A program made the translations under genes and the position numbers. A model generated the notes under the pieces. That model had not been told where the DNA came from. It did no database searches and saw only the letters and a program-made list of their open reading frames with translations. A stretch of 41,403 nt of DNA from assembly GCA_017469845.1 (NCBI GenBank), contig JAFUFP010000054.1:1-41403 (forward strand). The letters run 5' to 3'. Positions 8,650 to 17,895 of the stretch are shown piece by piece; the first letter of the stretch is position 1; each line of letters opens with the position of its first letter. The stretch comes from Bacteroidales bacterium. GTDB taxonomy: Bacteria; Bacteroidota; Bacteroidia; Bacteroidales; UBA932.

Positions 8650-9633
8650 TTATGGCATCCTCTTTCTGAACAGGAAAAGCACCAGTTCCGCGAGAATGCA
8701 GATGAGCGCCGCAAGGGCGTACTTCCCGAAAAGTTCCTTGTACACCGGGAAACTGTCGATGGTCGTACGGGTTGTTTCCATGCGGCTGATTTCGGAATAG
8801 ATTTCGGCGAGCTTGGTGTTGTCCGTCGCCCTGAAATATCTTCCGCCTGTCGCTGAGGCGATCCTCTTGAGAAGGTCCTCATCTATCTCGACCTGGACCG
8901 ACTGCATCTCGACGCCCCAGGGAGTGATTACCGGATAAGGAGCGGTTCCGTTGGCCCCCACTCCGATGGTGTACACCCTCACCCCGTAAGTTGCGGCGAT
9001 CTCCGCGGCTGTATCGGGGGCGATTTCGCCGCTGTTGTTCACTCCGTCGGTCAGGAGAATCACCACACGGCTCTTGGCATCGGAGTCCTTCATTCTTCCG
9101 ACGGCGGTCGCAAGGCCGTTGCCGATGGCCGTACCGTCATCGATGAGCCCCGTCTGGATATCCTGGATGAGGTTGATGAGGGTCGCCCTGTCGGTTGTCA
9201 GAGGACACTGGGTATAACTCTCGCCGGCGAACACCACGATACCGATGCGGTCCGAAGGACGCTGCGCGATGAACTCGATGGCGATGTCCTTGGCAGCACT
9301 GATCCTGTCGGGATTGAAGTCACGGGCCAGCATACTGGTGGAAACGTCCATCGCAAGAACGATGTCGATTCCTTCGGTGTCGATCCTTTCAAGCTCCCTT
9401 GACGAACGTGGACGGGCTATCGCCACCACCAGAAGGCAGAGGGCGGCGGTACGGAGTACCATGGGAAGATGACGGAGGATTCCGGTGAGGCGGGATGCCC
9501 CCACTTTCCATGGTGATATGCTGGGGACCCTCAGATGGGGCCTCCGGTCCTTGAGTTCCAGATACAGGTAATGCGCCACCATCAGAAGAGGCAGCAGCAG
9601 TAGCCAAAGCAATTTCGGGTACTCAAAAAACAT
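8650..9633 (-). CDS. batA: BatA, membrane-anchored von Willebrand factor A protein
   Basis: 327 aa, ATG at 9633. N-terminal helix (LLWLLLLPLLMVAHYLYL), a second helix (LRTAALCLLVVAIARP), a vWA domain with MIDAS DVSTSMLARD and TDGVNNSGEI, and a C-terminal helix (YALAALICILAELVLFLF). It is paralogous to BatB, with which it shares architecture and the NxDR[IL]xxAK motif after the MIDAS. It belongs to the Bat operon associated with aerotolerance and virulence in Bacteroides and Leptospira; the biochemical role is unresolved. Neighbours: the DUF58/membrane protein pair upstream, batB downstream. Confidence 0.92.
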   Translation of the reverse strand: MFFEYPKLLWLLLLPLLMVAHYLYLELKDRRPHLRVPSISPWKVGASRLTGILRHLPMVLRTAALCLLVVAIARPRSSRELERIDTEGIDIVLAMDVSTSMLARDFNPDRISAAKDIAIEFIAQRPSDRIGIVVFAGESYTQCPLTTDRATLINLIQDIQTGLIDDGTAIGNGLATAVGRMKDSDAKSRVVILLTDGVNNSGEIAPDTAAEIAATYGVRVYTIGVGANGTAPYPVITPWGVEMQSVQVEIDEDLLKRIASATGGRYFRATDNTKLAEIYSEISRMETTRTTIDSFPVYKELFGKYALAALICILAELVLFLFRKRMP

Positions 9634-9660
9634 ATTCCGTTCTCTCCTATTCTCTACTCA

Positions 9661-10872
9661 TCATTTGGGCATGTATGCCGAATCATCCTCCCTTGGAGGT
9701 ACCGTTCCCGGAGCGGATTTTTCTTCGGAGGCATTCTTCTCTTCCTCCTTTTCCTTCTCGAGGATTGCGCCGTAAGTCTCCATGACGAACTTCACCGCCA
9801 GCGGAACGGCCGAGGCGTTGTCCTCGTCGGTAGCGGTATATTTGGCGAACTTGACGAAGTCCGAACGTTCGAAAAGGTCCTTCAGGTCCTTTGCCATATC
9901 GGAAGGTATATCTTTTCCCCTTACCGCCGAGAATATCTCAGCCGTGGTCATTTCCATCGCAGGGATGTCATATCTGGCGACCATGTACTCCCTGACGGCG
10001 TCAGTAACTTCGGAATAGAAGTACTTCTGCTTCTCGGGAGCCCAGTATTTGTTGCCGCGGAGGGCATCCAGTTTCCGGAGAGCCCTTATGTGCGGTGCTT
10101 CTACAGCGACTTCCTTTTCTTCGCCTTTCTCTTTCTTCATCATCCACAGGCATACAGCCACGATGACGATAAGGGCGAGCAGCCATATCCCGGCGATCCA
10201 TGGAAGAAGTTCCGCAAATGTGAGAGGATACCTTATCTGTCCCTTGATGTCATGGGGTTCGAATGTTTCCTCGTCGATAGGGATCGTCCTGACCGAAAGA
10301 TTCTGAGGGTTGAAGACGAGGGTATCAACTTGTCCTGCGGGCATCATCCTCTGGACCGGGATGGGGGGGAGTTCGTACTCCCCTTCTTCGAAAGATGTTA
10401 TGAGCGCCTTGAACTCGATGTCATAGGTGCGCAGCTTGGTCTTCTTTATCTTGGTGACGGCGACGGTATCAGCCACCCACGGGGATACCATCTCGACATT
10501 CTCGAGGAGCTTCCCTTGTTTGACTTCCGGCATGGCGAAAAGCGTCCCTTCGGCAACATCCTTCAGAAGGACACCGTACCAGAGCTGATCCCCGATAAGG
10601 ACGGAATCCCTCTTCGTTTCCTGACGGAGGAAAGATCCCTCCATCTGAATCTGTCCGCCGAGGATATAAACTGACGAAGGGTCAACCGGAGCGGTCCGGA
10701 CCGAAGAAGTATCTGCGGGAGTGTCGGATGAAGAGGCTCCCCCACGGCTCTTCGAGAGCCTGTCGGCGGCGCTCTGCGCTCCGGAAGGGAAGCAAGCCAA
10801 GAGGGTAACGGCAAAAGCCGTCACCAACAGTTTCGATCCTATTCCCAAAAACTTTCCTTTCACTTCTACCAT
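9661..10872 (-). CDS. Bat-operon membrane protein with BatD-like periplasmic region (unnamed)
   Basis: 403 aa, start at 10872. Signal peptide (LLVTAFAVTLLACFPSGAQS), a periplasmic domain of about 190 residues with a BatD/oxygen-tolerance-like beta fold (…YDIEFKALITSFEEGEYELP, then a line on preferred values such as PPIPVQ), one membrane helix (about 222-246, WIAGIWLLALIVIVAVCLWM), and a cytoplasmic helical domain ending in an acidic tail rich in Lys/Glu. A protein of this shape sits between the DUF58 protein and BatA in many Bacteroidota. I do not know its function. It starts 4 bases after the DUF58 stop, so translation is probably coupled. Confidence 0.8.
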   Translation of the reverse strand: MVEVKGKFLGIGSKLLVTAFAVTLLACFPSGAQSAADRLSKSRGGASSSDTPADTSSVRTAPVDPSSVYILGGQIQMEGSFLRQETKRDSVLIGDQLWYGVLLKDVAEGTLFAMPEVKQGKLLENVEMVSPWVADTVAVTKIKKTKLRTYDIEFKALITSFEEGEYELPPIPVQRMMPAGQVDTLVFNPQNLSVRTIPIDEETFEPHDIKGQIRYPLTFAELLPWIAGIWLLALIVIVAVCLWMMKKEKGEEKEVAVEAPHIRALRKLDALRGNKYWAPEKQKYFYSEVTDAVREYMVARYDIPAMEMTTAEIFSAVRGKDIPSDMAKDLKDLFERSDFVKFAKYTATDEDNASAVPLAVKFVMETYGAILEKEKEEEKNASEEKSAPGTVPPREDDSAYMPK

Positions 10873-10876
10873 ACTT

Positions 10877-11779
10877 CTATCTGCTTCCGAAAAGGGCCAG
10901 AAGTCCCTTCACATAATCCTGATCCGTCCCGATCGTCACCGAATCCACTTTGTGGCGGTTGAGAAGCTTGACGGTGTTTTCTTCCAAACGGGAATACCAT
11001 TTGGAATATTCGCCCCTCACTTTGCGGCTCGAAGTGTTTATCCATGCTGAGCCCTTGCCTTCCGAGTCCTTCACATGGACGACTCCGATATCCGGGATGG
11101 ACCTTTCCCTGGGGTCCACCACCCTTATGACGCTGAGGTCATGACGGTTCACGGCGATCTTCAGGGCGTCTTCATATCGGGGAGACACACTCTCACCCTC
11201 CACATCGACCATGTCGGAAAGGAGGAATGCGGTGCATTTTTTCTTGATGGCGTTGGAGAGGAACTCCAGCGCCACTCCGATATCGGTTCCGTCGGAGGTC
11301 GGGGTGTATTCTATTATTTCACGGATGATATGAAGAAGATGCCCCCTGCCTTTCTTGGGAGGGATGAACTTCTCGACCTTGTCGCTGAAAAGAAGGGCTC
11401 CGACCTTGTCGTTGTTGATTATCGCCGAAAAAGAAAGGACCGCGGCGATTTCGGCTATCATGTCACGCTTCGTGGTGACCCTGGTCCCGAAAAGCCCCGA
11501 GCGGCTGACGTCGACCAGCAGCACGACCGTAAGTTCCCTTTCCTCTTCGAACACCTTCACATAGGGGGAACCGAGCCTCGCGGTCACATTCCAGTCCATG
11601 GAACGGACATCATCCCCGTACTGGTACTCCCTCACCTCGCTGAACGCCATACCGCGGCCCTTGAAGGCCGAATGGTATTCACCGGCGAAAATCTGGTGCG
11701 AGAGGGCCTTGGTGCGGATCTCAATCTTGCGGACTTTCCGCAGCAGTTCCGTGGCCTTGTTTGATGATGTCTCTGCCAT
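10877..11779 (-). CDS. DUF58 (vWA-like) protein of the Bat operon
   Basis: 300 aa. The signature of DUF58 proteins is clear: FAGEYHSAFKGRGMAFSEVR followed by YQYGDDVRSMDWNVTARLG near residues 30-70. A vWA-like fold follows with VLLVDVSRSGLFG. There is no signal peptide or membrane segment, so the protein is cytosolic. DUF58 proteins are regularly encoded next to MoxR ATPases and are thought to be their partners; the specific job is unknown. It lies 10 bases after moxR and 4 bases before the next gene. Confidence 0.9.
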   Translation of the reverse strand: MAETSSNKATELLRKVRKIEIRTKALSHQIFAGEYHSAFKGRGMAFSEVREYQYGDDVRSMDWNVTARLGSPYVKVFEEERELTVVLLVDVSRSGLFGTRVTTKRDMIAEIAAVLSFSAIINNDKVGALLFSDKVEKFIPPKKGRGHLLHIIREIIEYTPTSDGTDIGVALEFLSNAIKKKCTAFLLSDMVDVEGESVSPRYEDALKIAVNRHDLSVIRVVDPRERSIPDIGVVHVKDSEGKGSAWINTSSRKVRGEYSKWYSRLEENTVKLLNRHKVDSVTIGTDQDYVKGLLALFGSR

Positions 11780-11789
11780 TACGGGAAGA

Positions 11790-12782
11790 TTAAGGAACCA
11801 TCACTGCGTTGAGGACTTCCGATACGAGATTGTCCGTTGTGACATTCTCGGCTTCGGCCTCATACGTAAGTCCTATACGGTGACGGAGCACTTCGGGGCA
11901 GACGGCCCTCACGTCCTCAGGGATGACATAGCCCCTTCTCTTGATGAAGGCGTAAGCCTTGGCTGCGAGAGACAGTGAAATGCTGGCCCTTGGCGACGCG
12001 CCGTAGGAAATCAGGTTGCCCGTACCCTTGAGTCCGTACTCCTCTGGAGTCCTGGTGGCGTAAACTATATCAACTATGTACCTTTCTATCTTCTCATCCA
12101 TATAGACATCACGGACGACGCTTCTCGCCCTGACGATGTCTTCGGGTTTCACCACCGGGCTGGCCTTGGGGAATTCCCCGAGGTTGTTCATGCGGATAAT
12201 CTGCCTTTCCTCATCTTTCTTGGGATATCCCACTATGACCTTCAGCATGAAACGGTCGACCTGGGCCTCGGGAAGAGGATAGGTTCCTTCCTGTTCGATG
12301 GGGTTCTGTGTCGCCATCACGAGGAAGGGTTCCGGAAGACGGAAAGTCTCCTCACCGATAGTGACCTGATGCTCCTGCATGGCTTCGAGGAGAGCTGACT
12401 GGACTTTGGCCGGGCTTCGGTTGATTTCATCGGCGAGGACGAAATTCGCGAAGACGGGACCCTTGTGGACCTCAAAACGTCCATCCTTCTGGGAATAGAT
12501 GAGGGTTCCGGTAAGGTCGGCGGGGAGGAGGTCAGGGGTGAACTGGATTCTGCTGAATTTGGCGTCAACGGCCTGTGCCAGAGTATTGATCGCCAAAGTT
12601 TTCGCAAGTCCGGGGACGCCTTCCAGGAGGATATGTCCTCCGGCTAGAAGACCTATGAGAAGGTTCTCGACCAACTGCTTCTGTCCGACTATGACCTTTC
12701 CCATTTCGAGGGTCAGCAGATCCACGAATGCACTTTCCTGCTGAATGCGGTCATTGAGTTCCTTGATGTTTACGCTCTCCAT
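11790..12782 (-). CDS. moxR: MoxR-family AAA+ ATPase
   Basis: 330 aa. Walker A in the MoxR form GVPGLAKT (about residue 55), Walker B LADEINRSPAKVQSALLEAM (about 115), sensor 1 ATQNPIEQEGTYPLPEAQVD, and a C-terminal lid domain with GASPRASISL. First gene of the Bat operon. MoxR ATPases act as chaperone-like remodelers, usually for vWA proteins such as those encoded downstream. The start ESVNIKELNDRI after Met fits family N-termini. The region between this start and truA (63 bases) must hold both divergent promoters. Confidence 0.95.
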   Translation of the reverse strand: MESVNIKELNDRIQQESAFVDLLTLEMGKVIVGQKQLVENLLIGLLAGGHILLEGVPGLAKTLAINTLAQAVDAKFSRIQFTPDLLPADLTGTLIYSQKDGRFEVHKGPVFANFVLADEINRSPAKVQSALLEAMQEHQVTIGEETFRLPEPFLVMATQNPIEQEGTYPLPEAQVDRFMLKVIVGYPKKDEERQIIRMNNLGEFPKASPVVKPEDIVRARSVVRDVYMDEKIERYIVDIVYATRTPEEYGLKGTGNLISYGASPRASISLSLAAKAYAFIKRRGYVIPEDVRAVCPEVLRHRIGLTYEAEAENVTTDNLVSEVLNAVMVP

Positions 12783-12791
12783 AAAAATAAC

Positions 12792-12799
12792 TAAATTTG
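12792..12799 (+). promoter_or_regulatory. Promoter -7 box of truA
   Basis: TAAATTTG matches the Bacteroidota -7 consensus TAnnTTTG exactly and lies 46 bases before the truA ATG at 12846. It is in the 63-base divergent gap shared with moxR. No clear -33 TTG is placed at ideal distance, so confidence is moderate. Confidence 0.5.
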
Positions 12800-12845
12800 C
12801 TGCGCTTCACCGCTTGGGTGCGGGAGGCGACAATTCATTTTGATC

Positions 12846-13616
12846 ATGCGATACAGGATAAACCTCTCATATGACGGTTCCTCTTTCTGCGGTTGGCAGA
12901 TCCAGTCTTCCGCTCCTTCCGTTCAGGAGAATGTGCAGAAAGCTCTCGGAGTGCTCCTCAAGGAGGAAATCACATTGACCGGTGCCGGAAGGACCGACAC
13001 GATGGTAAACGCCATTGGATATGCGGCCCATTTCGACACGGCGGAGGTAATCCGTGACGTGCGCTCCATAGGCTACAAAATAAATGCCATTTTGCCAAAG
13101 GGCATCATCGTCCATTCCATCGAGGAATGCGGTGAAGAGTTCCATGCGAGGTTTTCCGCAACGGCAAGGGAGTATATGTATTTTCTGCACAGGAAGAAGG
13201 ACCCCTTCATGGAGAATTATTCCTACAGATGTTCCTATCCTCTGGATGTGGAACAGATGAACAAGGCTGCCGAAAGGATCCTTGGAACAAGGGATTTCAG
13301 CTGCTTCGAAAAGACCGGAGGCGCCAACAAGACTTCAATCTGCACGGTCACCAAGGCGAAATGGGAGACCTACACTCCGGATCATGTCCGGATGATGGGT
13401 TACCCTGCGGAAGAAGGGGATTATCTTGTTTTCACGGTAAGAGCCGACCGGTTCCTCCGGAACATGGTGAGGGCCATTGTCGGCACTCTCATAGAAATCG
13501 GTCGCGGCAAACATCCTTACGAATGGATTGACGAAGTCCTTATGTCAAAAGACCGCGGTGTCGCCGGAGAATCAGTACCGGGACATGCACTTTTCCTCAA
13601 GGAAGTGGAATACTGA
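12846..13616 (+). CDS. truA: tRNA pseudouridine(38-40) synthase TruA
   Basis: 256 aa from ATG 12846; a TTG two codons upstream is a poorer start. N-terminal RINLSYDGSSFCGWQIQ is the usual TruA opening. The catalytic Asp is in GAGRTDTMVNA (about residue 50). C-terminal RADRFLRNMVRAIVGTLIEI and the GVAGESVPGHALFL end match the family. It makes pseudouridine at positions 38-40 in the anticodon arm of tRNAs. The residue after the catalytic GRTD block reads TM where most relatives have AG or TG (see findings). The gene is transcribed divergently from the Bat operon and is the only plus-strand gene here before exbB. Confidence 0.95.
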   Translation: MRYRINLSYDGSSFCGWQIQSSAPSVQENVQKALGVLLKEEITLTGAGRTDTMVNAIGYAAHFDTAEVIRDVRSIGYKINAILPKGIIVHSIEECGEEFHARFSATAREYMYFLHRKKDPFMENYSYRCSYPLDVEQMNKAAERILGTRDFSCFEKTGGANKTSICTVTKAKWETYTPDHVRMMGYPAEEGDYLVFTVRADRFLRNMVRAIVGTLIEIGRGKHPYEWIDEVLMSKDRGVAGESVPGHALFLKEVEY

Positions 13617-13638
13617 AAATCCCCTGAAGGAGCGTTCA

Positions 13639-16227
13639 TCAGAATGTCCAATCCAAGCCCAGCAGTACAGTAAAAGGACGCAGTTTGTATTTCACATGAC
13701 TCTCCTCAAGAGGAGATATCGTCATATAAGAATATTCCTTTACATTCATCAGATTGCTGATCAATGCATTCAGACGGACCTTGCCTACTGTCCAACTTGC
13801 GGACAGGTCAACAAAGGCCGCAGTCTTCTTCACTGATGTATCATAGTGGAAATCAGTCTGGGCGGAAACGGAGACGGATTCGGCAGGATAAAAGACATTC
13901 GTCAGTTTTGCGACCCCTCTTGCATTCAACGACGTGCGAACACCGACTGCCCTGATTTCGCTCATACTGACCGATCCGGCGAAGTTTATCCTCCAAAACG
14001 ACGTCAAGAGTATATTGGCATCAACAGAAGGAACTGTTATGGCTGACGAATAAGAGAAAGAATCCCCTCCGCTCCGGAAATCAGAGGACAATCTGGTATG
14101 GGAAATCGACAGATCCAGATTCCCGTTGATTGCGTAAAAACCTTTGGACAATTGAGCAACCGAGGTCCAAACCGTTTGAGGACAAGTCACATCGCTTGCA
14201 TATGAAATCCGATACTCTTCGCCCAGGAAATCCCGACCGGACAACCTTATGCGGCCTTTTGAGAAATTCGAGTTCATTCTGAGATTCCAACCATCAACCG
14301 GGTTCCTGAACAGGAACGAAACTCCTATTCCGGATGATGGCAGGAAAAGGACTGATTGTCCCAGTCTCAAAATAACATCAAAATCCCTCAATATAAGGGA
14401 AGTACCTAGATTTTGGACATCTGGGGTCACCGTCTTATGGGAAATCGACAATCCCGCCTCACATTTTCCCTTCACGAAATCAAACTGCAATGAAACGTCA
14501 GGAATGAATTTACCCTCTTTTTTCCCCGAAAAGGCGGCAACATCATAATGCATTTTGGACGTTGCGGTAGTCTTGAATGATTTCTTCGACCACACCGCCT
14601 CGATTGCTATTCCAGCAGACATGTATCCGGCAGAGGTTCTGCCTTCCAAAGGTTCAAGCAAATCGTATCCTGACAAACCGGAAAGCGACGACTTCCTTTT
14701 GTATCCTATCCATGATATGCCTGGCTTCATGGACACAGTCCAATGATTACCCGTCCGGCTCAAGCCCAACACAGAAATGTCCTCAAACACTCCTTGAGAC
14801 GAATTATGCTGTGATGGAGCCGATTCCCCGCTCTCCAACCCTTCGTCGAGACTGGATATCTGCGTGTAACTGGTAACCCCCATGACTTTCGAATCCCCTG
14901 TCCTGAACTGCAGAGCGAAACGGTTACCCGCATCTATGTTTCTGGTCCTTGCATCAAGCTTCCTTAAGATATCTCCGGAAATGCCATCATCACTGTCAAC
15001 CGCTTCCGCCTCAGCGAACAATTTTTCCGAGATATAGACCCGGGAAGCGTTTTTGACCCAAGACACGTTGCCTTGCACATGACGTGTTTTGCTCATTCTC
15101 TCTTCAACAGTTGAGACAAAAGTACCATCTTCATCTTGAGGAACACCCAGAAAAGTCCGGTTCTTTTCCACTGAAGAGGACCGCATACCATTTGAGTATT
15201 TTATTGTGGAAGACAGAATTGCGTCTTCTCCCGTGGAAAAAGTATTCACAGTCCTCGCTTTCGCATCATAGCCGAAGGTTGACCGGAAATCACCCAATGG
15301 TGAAGCTTGAGGGCTAACCGAAAGGAACTTGTTCAGAGAGTGCTGGACATCAGCGAATGGCAGATTGGAAATGTCCAACCCGGAATCCGCCAACACGTTT
15401 CCCTGTGAATCAAATCCCACATTATTGACGGAAGAGATACCGCTCCGGACCATAAATGCTGTCAGCGATGCTGACACAGGCATCTTCTCACGAAAAGAGT
15501 CACTTTCTGAAGCCACCCCTGCACTTAAACGGCCTTTCCAATTGACCCTCCCCTTTGCGGAATCACTGAGAAGAATATTGATTGCAGCATCTTCTCCTTC
15601 CTTTATGCCTTGGAGCATCTTCATAGGTTGATGGTTGCGGATTACCTCAAGGGATTGTACCGCATCTATCGACAATCCATCGGTCGCCAGGTTGTAGTTG
15701 CTGCCCAGAATATCCCTTCCGTCAACATAAAACTTTCCCAATGCCTTGCCGTCAACCGTAATCGCCCCTCCATTCGAAACATCAATTCCGGGAATGCGTT
15801 TAAGTAGATCGCCAAGCACAAAATCATCCCTTGTCTTAAGAGCCGTGACACTGTATCTGGTCGTATCACCGGACATTACCACCTTTTTCGCTTCTATCAC
15901 CGACTCCTGCAGACGCGTCGCGGAGGGATCAAGATGAAAAACCACACTTTCCGCGAATGGAGCATCGACATAAGATTCGGTATACCCGATAAGAGAGGCT
16001 ACAAGTTTGCAGGCGCCGTCTTTCAAAGCGATGGAAAAAGCGCCATCCTTGTCCGAGGCCGAATAGGAGAGAATCTTTCCCGTTTTGTCGACCGTCTTGA
16101 CGATAACGCCCGGAAGCGGAGACTCATCTGAAGAATCCAACACTTTTCCGGTGATGTTCTGACAGAAGGAATCCAATCCCATCCCGAAAAGCAGAAGAAT
16201 CGACAGTATGAGATATCTTGTCCTCAT
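13639..16227 (-). CDS. Outer-membrane barrel protein with CarboxypepD regulatory-like domain
   Basis: 862 aa from ATG 16227 (an ATG at 16236 is also possible). Signal peptide MRTRYLILSILLLFGMGL, then a CarboxypepD_reg-like beta-sandwich (NITGKVLDSSDESPLPGVIV, about 25-105), a plug-like domain with LGDLLKRIPGIDV and GKALGKFYVDGRDILG (about 130-200), then a long beta-barrel region ending in aromatic TVLLGLDWTF. This is the TonB-dependent-receptor-like family that often accompanies GLPGLI proteins in Bacteroidota. There is no obvious TonB box. The ligand is unknown. It is encoded 165 bases downstream of the GLPGLI gene in the same direction, so probably in one operon. Confidence 0.85.
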   Translation of the reverse strand: MRTRYLILSILLLFGMGLDSFCQNITGKVLDSSDESPLPGVIVKTVDKTGKILSYSASDKDGAFSIALKDGACKLVASLIGYTESYVDAPFAESVVFHLDPSATRLQESVIEAKKVVMSGDTTRYSVTALKTRDDFVLGDLLKRIPGIDVSNGGAITVDGKALGKFYVDGRDILGSNYNLATDGLSIDAVQSLEVIRNHQPMKMLQGIKEGEDAAINILLSDSAKGRVNWKGRLSAGVASESDSFREKMPVSASLTAFMVRSGISSVNNVGFDSQGNVLADSGLDISNLPFADVQHSLNKFLSVSPQASPLGDFRSTFGYDAKARTVNTFSTGEDAILSSTIKYSNGMRSSSVEKNRTFLGVPQDEDGTFVSTVEERMSKTRHVQGNVSWVKNASRVYISEKLFAEAEAVDSDDGISGDILRKLDARTRNIDAGNRFALQFRTGDSKVMGVTSYTQISSLDEGLESGESAPSQHNSSQGVFEDISVLGLSRTGNHWTVSMKPGISWIGYKRKSSLSGLSGYDLLEPLEGRTSAGYMSAGIAIEAVWSKKSFKTTATSKMHYDVAAFSGKKEGKFIPDVSLQFDFVKGKCEAGLSISHKTVTPDVQNLGTSLILRDFDVILRLGQSVLFLPSSGIGVSFLFRNPVDGWNLRMNSNFSKGRIRLSGRDFLGEEYRISYASDVTCPQTVWTSVAQLSKGFYAINGNLDLSISHTRLSSDFRSGGDSFSYSSAITVPSVDANILLTSFWRINFAGSVSMSEIRAVGVRTSLNARGVAKLTNVFYPAESVSVSAQTDFHYDTSVKKTAAFVDLSASWTVGKVRLNALISNLMNVKEYSYMTISPLEESHVKYKLRPFTVLLGLDWTF

Positions 16228-16391
16228 AGTAATCATACACAATCACACAACTACATAGCCCAATCGGAATAACCGACAACTTTGCTATCTTCGACAGTAT
16301 AAAGGCCGTCTTCCAAATCAACGGGGCCCGTACATGTGAAGAAAAACCGCTGCATGGAAACAACAACCTGATATATCATCGCTTCACGTAT

Positions 16392-17279
16392 CTATTCAAG
16401 CAGATCAAGAGGAGGATAAGGCTTTGTCATAGGATTTGGAACCATGGTGGCCTTGATTCGCGAAAAATGGCGGGAGATAAAGATGGACGGTTTTTTGAAA
16501 AACTGGTATTGCATGTCCGTATACTGTTTCCTGCTGACATCAATATACGGATATTCGGCCATGATTATTTTTCCCGAACCTGATGCCACGGAAACCGCAT
16601 CCATCCGACAAGCCCCGTCATCAGCCTGCACCCTCAGTATCACTCCAGGAAGGCCGCGGAGTTTCCACGGACCGGCATTGGCCGGCAGCTCCTCAGCAAA
16701 CCAGACGGTATAGCTTCTCCCTCTGAATTGGCCGACTGCCTTGGAACAAGAATATCCGCAAATCTCCTGTTTCTCATCCTCTATCATCCACTCTGTTGCC
16801 GGGAGTTTCTCCTCGTATCTGAAATCTTCGGTAGCCAGCCTTCCGGTAAAGATCAATTCTCCTGTCACCAAATCGACATAGCAGCAATCCTGGGATAGGA
16901 CCTGATTGACTTTCTCCTGATAGATACCGATCCTGAATGAAGTGCATGCGGAACCCGTATTGAACATCGCGGAATCAGCTTTATGCTGTATCAGATTATA
17001 GTATTTCGAGATTTCCCTACCTATTTGAAGGACATAAGTCGCTTCGGCAGGTTTCCGGTTCCTGTCCTCGAAAGCCAGGGCGCAATTGTAAGTGACACGG
17101 ATCATCTCCTGGTCAAGTTCCGAGTACGAAGGATTCTTGCTGTCAAGAAAAAGATAACTTTTTTCTGTATCAAAATCCGTGTTCGCTTTAACCATCAAGC
17201 CTTGGCCTGACACCGGTACGGAACATAACAATGACAATGCAATTGCAGGCAATATCCGGACAGTCATCGAAACAATCAT
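16392..17279 (-). CDS. GLPGLI family protein
   Basis: 295 aa. Signal peptide (TVRILPAIALSLLCSVPVSG) and the family-defining block near residue 205: AGPWKLRGLPGVILRVQ. The preceding YTVWFAEELP and the pattern of small beta strands also fit. The family is named for this motif, is confined mostly to Bacteroidota, and has no assigned biochemical role. It is usually found next to a barrel protein with a CarboxypepD-type N-terminus, as here. A second in-frame ATG four codons inside the start would give an equally good signal peptide. Confidence 0.85.
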   Translation of the reverse strand: MIVSMTVRILPAIALSLLCSVPVSGQGLMVKANTDFDTEKSYLFLDSKNPSYSELDQEMIRVTYNCALAFEDRNRKPAEATYVLQIGREISKYYNLIQHKADSAMFNTGSACTSFRIGIYQEKVNQVLSQDCCYVDLVTGELIFTGRLATEDFRYEEKLPATEWMIEDEKQEICGYSCSKAVGQFRGRSYTVWFAEELPANAGPWKLRGLPGVILRVQADDGACRMDAVSVASGSGKIIMAEYPYIDVSRKQYTDMQYQFFKKPSIFISRHFSRIKATMVPNPMTKPYPPLDLLE

Positions 17280-17804
17280 TTATGTAACAAATACATCTTT
17301 GGACATCTGTTGCCCTTATATACGAGTTGCCTTTACGACAAATACGGCAAATTTCCGCCGTCCCTTTCTACACTCTTGCGTAAATTCAGAATTCAAACAT
17401 AGGAGAATAGGGTAACTATCCTCTCGGACAACCTCCGCAATGTAAAAAAAAACATTGACAAAGCAATGACTTATTTGACGATTTCAACGGATTTTTGCCG
17501 ACTTTCGGGAATAATCCCATCCTATAACGGACATATCGGACAGGTTTTATCCGCTCCTTAACCTGACATGTAACTGACCGCGAAGTTATGATAGAGAGAG
17601 GGTGGTTGAGGACTACCTCCTTCTGAATGAAATGCCGGGCAGGTGCGGAATTTCCGACATATTGCAGAAAAGTGCGAAAATTAAACCCTATACCGGGAAC
17701 GGAATCGCAGTTGTCCTGCCCGTCTCGGCCCCTTTTATCCTCGTTAATGAAGTTTTTTCGTATTGCAAAACCACAAATCCCACTCAAATTATTCCGGAAA
17801 TAGT
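17280..17804. other. Long intergenic region with no convincing gene
   Basis: About 600 bases lie between the divergent GLPGLI and exbB starts (17280-17895). Short open frames exist on both strands but have no signal peptide, no family motif and atypical codon use. On the minus strand an A/T tract flanked by AATGT/ACATT (17442-17460) and a CGGAGGTTGTCCGAGAGG string reminiscent of the 5' end of a serine tRNA are visible, but no complete tRNA can be folded. The right end holds the exbB promoter. Confidence 0.5.
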
Positions 17805-17812
17805 TATCTTTG
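17805..17812 (+). promoter_or_regulatory. Promoter -7 box of the exbB-exbD-tonB operon
   Basis: TATCTTTG, a perfect TAnnTTTG match, lies 84 bases before the exbB ATG. The 5' leader is AT-rich (CAATCAATAAATAAGG before the gene). No good -33 TTG is seen at the ideal distance. Confidence 0.6.
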
Positions 17813-17895
17813 CAAATTGGTGGCATAGTGTATGCTTGTCACTGATTTGTTTTGACTATACAATCAATAAATAAGGAAATTACACAAATTCTCAT

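Noticed and set aside
16282..16289. TATCTTCG on the plus strand between the GLPGLI and barrel genes
   Set aside because: There is no plus-strand gene downstream; likely a chance match to the -7 consensus.
17411..17440. Possible 5' part of a serine-type tRNA on the minus strand (GGAGGTTGTCCGAGAGG)
   Set aside because: No anticodon stem, T-arm or matching acceptor strand follows, so no tRNA can be folded.
17416..17826. Minus-strand open frame of 136 codons in the GLPGLI-exbB gap
   Set aside because: No motif, no signal peptide, odd codon use, and it overlaps the exbB promoter.
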